From contig CADCDS010000004.1 of assembly GCA_902800215.1 (NCBI GenBank), forward strand, positions 36,185 through 100,184: a DNA stretch of 64,000 nucleotides. The letters are read 5' to 3'. Both the position numbers and the translations under genes were made by a program. The notes beneath the pieces are model-generated. The model was not told where the DNA came from and searched no databases. It worked only from the letters and a program-made list of their open reading frames with translations. Every line of letters starts with the position of its first letter. The first letter of the stretch is position 1. This document shows positions 61,033 to 64,000 of the stretch, one piece after another. The DNA is from an uncultured Bacteroidales bacterium (GTDB lineage: Bacteria; Bacteroidota; Bacteroidia; Bacteroidales; Paludibacteraceae).

Positions 61033-63306
61033 ATGAGAAAAAAATTATTTACATTTCTTCTCGCCCTCACAGCCAGCATAGGGATGATGTGGGCAGAGAC
61101 GGTAGTGGTTATCAACAAAAGTGAATTCACATCTTCCGGAGTTACGAAGGAGGGAGTGACTTTGGCTCTGTCGAACGGAAGTATGACTTCTAGCGACATA
61201 GTGGCAATGAATGGTTCTTTCGAATTCTCAACATCGCTTGGGAAATTTACCGGTATTACCATCGTCACAGACGCTAATATTATGGAAATTTATGAAGGCG
61301 CATTTACCAGTGCCGGTTGGCCTACAGGTGATAACTTGGGAACATCAGCAGTTTGGACAGGTGAGTCCGAAACAGTTCTTATCAGTTGTATGGTTGCCGG
61401 TATGGATAATATAACAATTACCTGCACAATTGAACCGACTCCGGCTTCTTCGGTGACGGCAGCAAGATTTGTTTATAACTACGACTGTCAGCGTAATCCG
61501 TCTTTCCCTAAAGTAAATAATCCATGCAATCTTTCCGGATTCAAAGATCCATACGAAGGATATAAAGGATACAGAAATGGAAATGTTGCTGTCGGTCCTT
61601 GGAAATTAGAGTTCGTAGCATACTATACTCCTTCCAATAACTATGATTGCGCTTCACAGGTCAATTCTGCAGCCTATCAGTACTACTCGGATTTGAGTTA
61701 CGAAGAAAGGGAGGCGAAAAAATTGGAGATGCCTATTTTCCGTCTCTGGCAATATAATTTGACAGCAAGAGAGTTCCAGCCCGCAGCGTATGGTCTCGTT
61801 TGTGCATATGCAGGAGAAGCCAATGCACAGGATCATGCAGCTTTGTTTGTCTCTTCCAATGGTATGGGTTGCTTCCTTTCGGGACATCAACACACGTCCA
61901 GTTTCGCCCTTACTTGCGAAAATGACCTGACTACAGGTTTGGCAGCCTTGGTGGATGCTGCTTCTGCTCCTAGCGATCCGTATTATGATGTTGTATGGCC
62001 GGTTATCGTATCCATTGATGCTATCGGATCTGTAGAACTGTCTGAGCATTGCAAATATTATATTGAAGGTTCGCGCGCTGCGTACGACGCTTTGACTGAT
62101 GAGCAGAAAGCGCAAGTCACCAATTATAGTACGCTGACCAATGCTGAAACACAATGGGCAGCTTTGGTCGCTGCAGCACAGCCTTATGCTGACGCAGTAA
62201 TCGATTTAATTAACGCGATCCCGAATCCGGTTGTTTATACACAGGATTGCCAGGATAAGATTGATGCAGCGCAGGATGCATATGATGCATTGACCGATGG
62301 TCAGAAAATATTGGTGTCCAATTATGAGACGCTGAAGAATGCTCCGTCCGATTTTATCAATGCCGCTCCGTATGTGCATATTCTCTTTAAAGCAAATGGC
62401 AATGAAAAGAAGGTTGAGAATGTTACACTCCCGCGTGAGTTCACAGAAGAAGAGATGAAAACAATGCTTAAAGAACTATACGGTGTTGAAGGAGATTACG
62501 ATATGTATGCTTATTCTAATTCTAATGCCGATGCTGTGAATATTATTCCCTACGAAAAGTGGACAATTTCTCCTTTTATGGGAAAGGTTAATGTTAATGG
62601 TAATATGGATAAGTATGACCCAGAAACAGGTTACCAATGGATTGATTTCAGCCTCGAAATCTCTTTAGAGCTTCCGCCATTTGGTTCGGCTCCAGCTTCG
62701 GCGGATGAGCAAGTACCGACGAATGCAGATCCGGAGAACCCGAGCTATCACTACTCGACCTTCTTCCACAGCACGCAGAACTACAAGCTCACCAACGATG
62801 GTACGCAAGCCTTTATCGCTGACCTGAGCGGCAGCGACCTCGTGCTGACGAAGATCGCAGAGGGCACACAAGTCATTCCGGCTAATACGGCAGTCATCTT
62901 CCGTAAATCCGGTTCGGCAGATCCTGTTGTCCTCACCCCGACGGAAGAGAACGGCGTAAGTGTTAATCCGGACGACAACAGCCTCAAAGGTGTGGATGCA
63001 GTTACTACGCTGGAGAGCCTGAGCATCGCACAAGAGAACTGCTACGTACTGAGTGGTACGAACGAGTATGGTGTCGGTTTCTATCAGATCAACAGCACTT
63101 CCCTCAAAGCACATAAGGCTTATGTCATCTACAGCGGTAACGCTGCTCCGCGTCGTATGCGCTTCGTCTTCAACCAAGAGCAGGTGGTAACCGGCATTGA
63201 TAACGCAAACGCAGATACCAAGGCCGAGAAACGCATCGAGAACGGACAACTCATCATCATCAAGAATGGCGTACGCTACAATGTACAAGGACAGTTGATC
63301 AAATAA
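61033..63306 (+). CDS. Exported surface protein with FIVAR-like helical repeats and the shared C-terminal motif
   Basis: 757 aa with signal peptide MRKKLFTFLLALTASIGMMWA. The N-terminal third is beta-rich and unrecognised. Around residues 335-450 two copies of a three-helix unit occur, each with AYDALTDxQK followed by V-x-NY-x-TL (YDALTDEQKAQVTNYSTL and YDALTDGQKILVSNYETL), as in FIVAR-type bacterial surface repeats. A further beta-rich region lies before the end. The last residues include KRIENGQLIIIKNGVRYN and GQLIK, the same pattern as the 3321-aa protein. A heptamer repeat after the stop leads into a 41-aa microprotein gene. The role is probably adhesive or structural. Confidence 0.82.
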   Translation: MRKKLFTFLLALTASIGMMWAETVVVINKSEFTSSGVTKEGVTLALSNGSMTSSDIVAMNGSFEFSTSLGKFTGITIVTDANIMEIYEGAFTSAGWPTGDNLGTSAVWTGESETVLISCMVAGMDNITITCTIEPTPASSVTAARFVYNYDCQRNPSFPKVNNPCNLSGFKDPYEGYKGYRNGNVAVGPWKLEFVAYYTPSNNYDCASQVNSAAYQYYSDLSYEEREAKKLEMPIFRLWQYNLTAREFQPAAYGLVCAYAGEANAQDHAALFVSSNGMGCFLSGHQHTSSFALTCENDLTTGLAALVDAASAPSDPYYDVVWPVIVSIDAIGSVELSEHCKYYIEGSRAAYDALTDEQKAQVTNYSTLTNAETQWAALVAAAQPYADAVIDLINAIPNPVVYTQDCQDKIDAAQDAYDALTDGQKILVSNYETLKNAPSDFINAAPYVHILFKANGNEKKVENVTLPREFTEEEMKTMLKELYGVEGDYDMYAYSNSNADAVNIIPYEKWTISPFMGKVNVNGNMDKYDPETGYQWIDFSLEISLELPPFGSAPASADEQVPTNADPENPSYHYSTFFHSTQNYKLTNDGTQAFIADLSGSDLVLTKIAEGTQVIPANTAVIFRKSGSADPVVLTPTEENGVSVNPDDNSLKGVDAVTTLESLSIAQENCYVLSGTNEYGVGFYQINSTSLKAHKAYVIYSGNAAPRRMRFVFNQEQVVTGIDNANADTKAEKRIENGQLIIIKNGVRYNVQGQLIK

Positions 63307-63346
63307 ATTTGATATTTGATATTTGAAATTTAAAATTTGAGATTTT
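63307..63346 (+). repeat. 7-bp-period repeat between the 757-aa gene and the microprotein
   Basis: ATTTGAT, ATTTGAT, ATTTGAA, ATTTAAA, ATTTGAG, ATTTT, then ATG. It begins directly after the upstream stop and ends directly before the next start. Confidence 0.85.
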
Positions 63347-63472
63347 ATGAAAAAGAACTATATCAATCCCTCTGTGCAGGTAGCACAATTCGCCCCGATG
63401 TCTCTCATGCAGGCTGCCAGCCCGGCGGCTACCAACATGAATATCGTTGAGATCCCCGGCGAACAGTGGTAA
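63347..63472 (+). CDS. 41-aa microprotein of the MKKxYxxP type
   Basis: Starts MKKNYINPSVQVAQFAPMSL and ends MNIVEIPGEQW. Short proteins opening MKK-x-Y-x-x-P with a hydrophobic V-x-V core and a Met-x-Ala-Ser segment are frequent in Bacteroidales genomes and often follow surface-protein genes. Their function is unknown to me. The start follows a heptamer repeat directly and a terminator lies 40 nt after the stop, so it is transcribed with the 757-aa gene. Confidence 0.7.
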   Translation: MKKNYINPSVQVAQFAPMSLMQAASPAATNMNIVEIPGEQW

Positions 63473-63477
63473 ATGAC

Positions 63478-63512
63478 GTTGGCTATTAGCTGTTAGCTAT
63501 TGGCTGTTAGCA
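63478..63512 (+). repeat. 7-bp-period repeat after the microprotein
   Basis: GTTGGCT, ATTAGCT, GTTAGCT, ATTGGCT, GTTAGCA. Unlike the others it sits between a stop and a terminator rather than before a start codon. Confidence 0.8.
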
Positions 63513-63543
63513 GAAAAAAGTGCTCCTCGTGGGCACTTTTTTC
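63513..63543 (+). terminator. Terminator of the 757-aa/microprotein unit
   Basis: AGTGCTC/GGGCACT stem with a 5-nt loop and six T. Confidence 0.82.
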
Positions 63544-63616
63544 GTGCAAATCCTTGTGTATTTCAAATTGGAATGTACTTCGACCTACTACCCTAAAGGG
63601 ACCCTTCGAAGTTACG

Positions 63617-63634
63617 TTCGCACAGTCGTGCGAA
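63617..63634. other. Perfect 7-bp hairpin in the intergenic gap
   Basis: TTCGCAC-AGTC-GTGCGAA without T-run. The 354-bp gap 63473-63826 holds this, the repeat and terminator above, a duplicated CAAATCCTTGTGTATT segment (about 63546 and 63683), a promoter and the 33-bp repeats; no further gene is seen. Confidence 0.45.
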
Positions 63635-63688
63635 TAACAAGTCTTTCCCGCTAAAAATCTAAATAAATTTAATTTTTATCGTCAAATC

Positions 63689-63721
63689 CTTGTGTATTCC
63701 AAATATTTGTAGTAATTTTGC
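63689..63721 (+). promoter_or_regulatory. Promoter of the right-edge ATPase gene
   Basis: CTTG (63689-63692), 20 nt, TAATTTTGC (63713-63721). The transcript would start just before the 33-bp repeats. Confidence 0.65.
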
Positions 63722-63732
63722 AGCGGATTTTA

Positions 63733-63812
63733 GAAAAACGGACAAAATGCATCATAAACGTGTTGGAAAAACGGACAAAATGCATCATAAACATGTTGGA
63801 AAAACGGACAAA
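63733..63812 (+). repeat. 33-bp tandem repeat, 2.4 copies
   Basis: Units start at 63733, 63766 and 63799 (partial), nearly identical (one G/A change), with no spacers. Each holds an ATG; an ORF from 63748 reads MHHKRVGKTDK then MHHKHVGKTDK and ends at about 63858. It lies in the mRNA leader of the ATPase gene. Confidence 0.85.
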
Positions 63813-63826
63813 TACAGGATTTGCTT

Positions 63827-64000
63827 ATGCTTAATCGACACATTGACAGTATTATAGTACGTCATTATGCGACCACCAACAAGGCCTTGTTACTTACCGG
63901 CGCTCGTCAGACAGGTAAAACGTACGCTATCCGTCGGTATGCGAAGCAGGCCGGACTGCAATTGGTGGAGATGAACTTTGTGCTGCAACCGGAGACGCAA
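63827..64000 (+). CDS. ATP-binding protein, AAA_14/DUF4143-like (3' partial)
   Basis: 58 codons visible before the window ends. MLNRHIDSIIVRHY leads to the P-loop LLLTGARQTGKTYAI (about 21-35), the Walker A form of the AAA_14 group, which normally continues into a DUF4143 nuclease-like domain of about 400 aa in total. The start at 63827 is the first ATG in frame. It is unlike the ATPase at 59486 in Walker A sequence. It is a typical multi-copy accessory gene of Bacteroidota; the function is uncertain. Confidence 0.8.
   Translation, partial: MLNRHIDSIIVRHYATTNKALLLTGARQTGKTYAIRRYAKQAGLQLVEMNFVLQPETQ

Noticed and set aside
63733-63812. CRISPR array at the 33-bp repeats
   Set aside because: The units abut with no spacers and are in frame as codons; no cas genes are present.

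Overview
This window comes from a member of the Bacteroidota, most likely a Bacteroidales species. The evidence is a fused secDF, a DUF4270 lipoprotein, an Ala/Glu-tailed ribosomal protein S16, and choice-of-anchor-J/FN3 surface proteins. Promoters also follow the Bacteroidetes pattern (TTTG, 20 nt, TAnnTTTGC) rather than -35/-10 boxes. I found no CRISPR array, integrase or transposase.

Layout. 1-4.5 kb: secDF (5' end cut off), clpP, clpX. 4.5-10.4 kb: a minus-strand DUF4270 lipoprotein and a GT5-like protein, divergent from panC, pdxB and a GH43 glycosidase. 10.3-13.1 kb: an accessory island with a 115-aa unknown protein, a row of hairpins, a remnant of a lost surface protein, an HNH protein, an exported unknown protein and tRNA-Met. 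13.3-20.9 kb: plus-strand housekeeping genes (SRPBCC protein, psd, deoC, a fused NfnAB-like flavoprotein, dacB, birA, rfbB). 20.9-30.5 kb: mostly minus-strand genes, namely an AraC regulator, rpsT behind tRNA-Glu, a GT28-like glycosyltransferase, a radical SAM protein, dnaG, and an outer-membrane assembly group (barrel protein, OstA-like, SurA-like, PPIase-like lipoprotein). 30.5-33.6 kb: aroB, ychF, Na+/Ca2+ exchanger. 33.6-41.5 kb: a seven-gene polysaccharide operon (four glycosyltransferase types, a WcaF-like acetyltransferase, a Wzy-like polymerase) with a divergent acyltransferase. 41.5-54.5 kb: rpsP, a 3321-aa repeat-built surface protein, gcvH and a GldJ/GldK-type lipoprotein. 54.6-59.4 kb: folP, cdaA, a barrel protein, metG. 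59.4-64 kb: an accessory end with an ATPase between two copies of the metG tail, a 757-aa exported protein, a 41-aa microprotein, and the start of a second ATPase.

Three signals go beyond ordinary annotation. First, short tandem repeats with a strict 7-bp period, differing in sequence from place to place, sit at eight gene junctions and also in frame inside interdomain linkers of three enzymes. Second, an ATPase gene is flanked by about 77-bp direct repeats of the metG 3' end plus its terminator. Third, a C-terminal motif is shared by the two exported surface proteins and by a degraded fragment in the HNH island.

All calls rest on reading the sequence. No database search, folding program or expression data was available.
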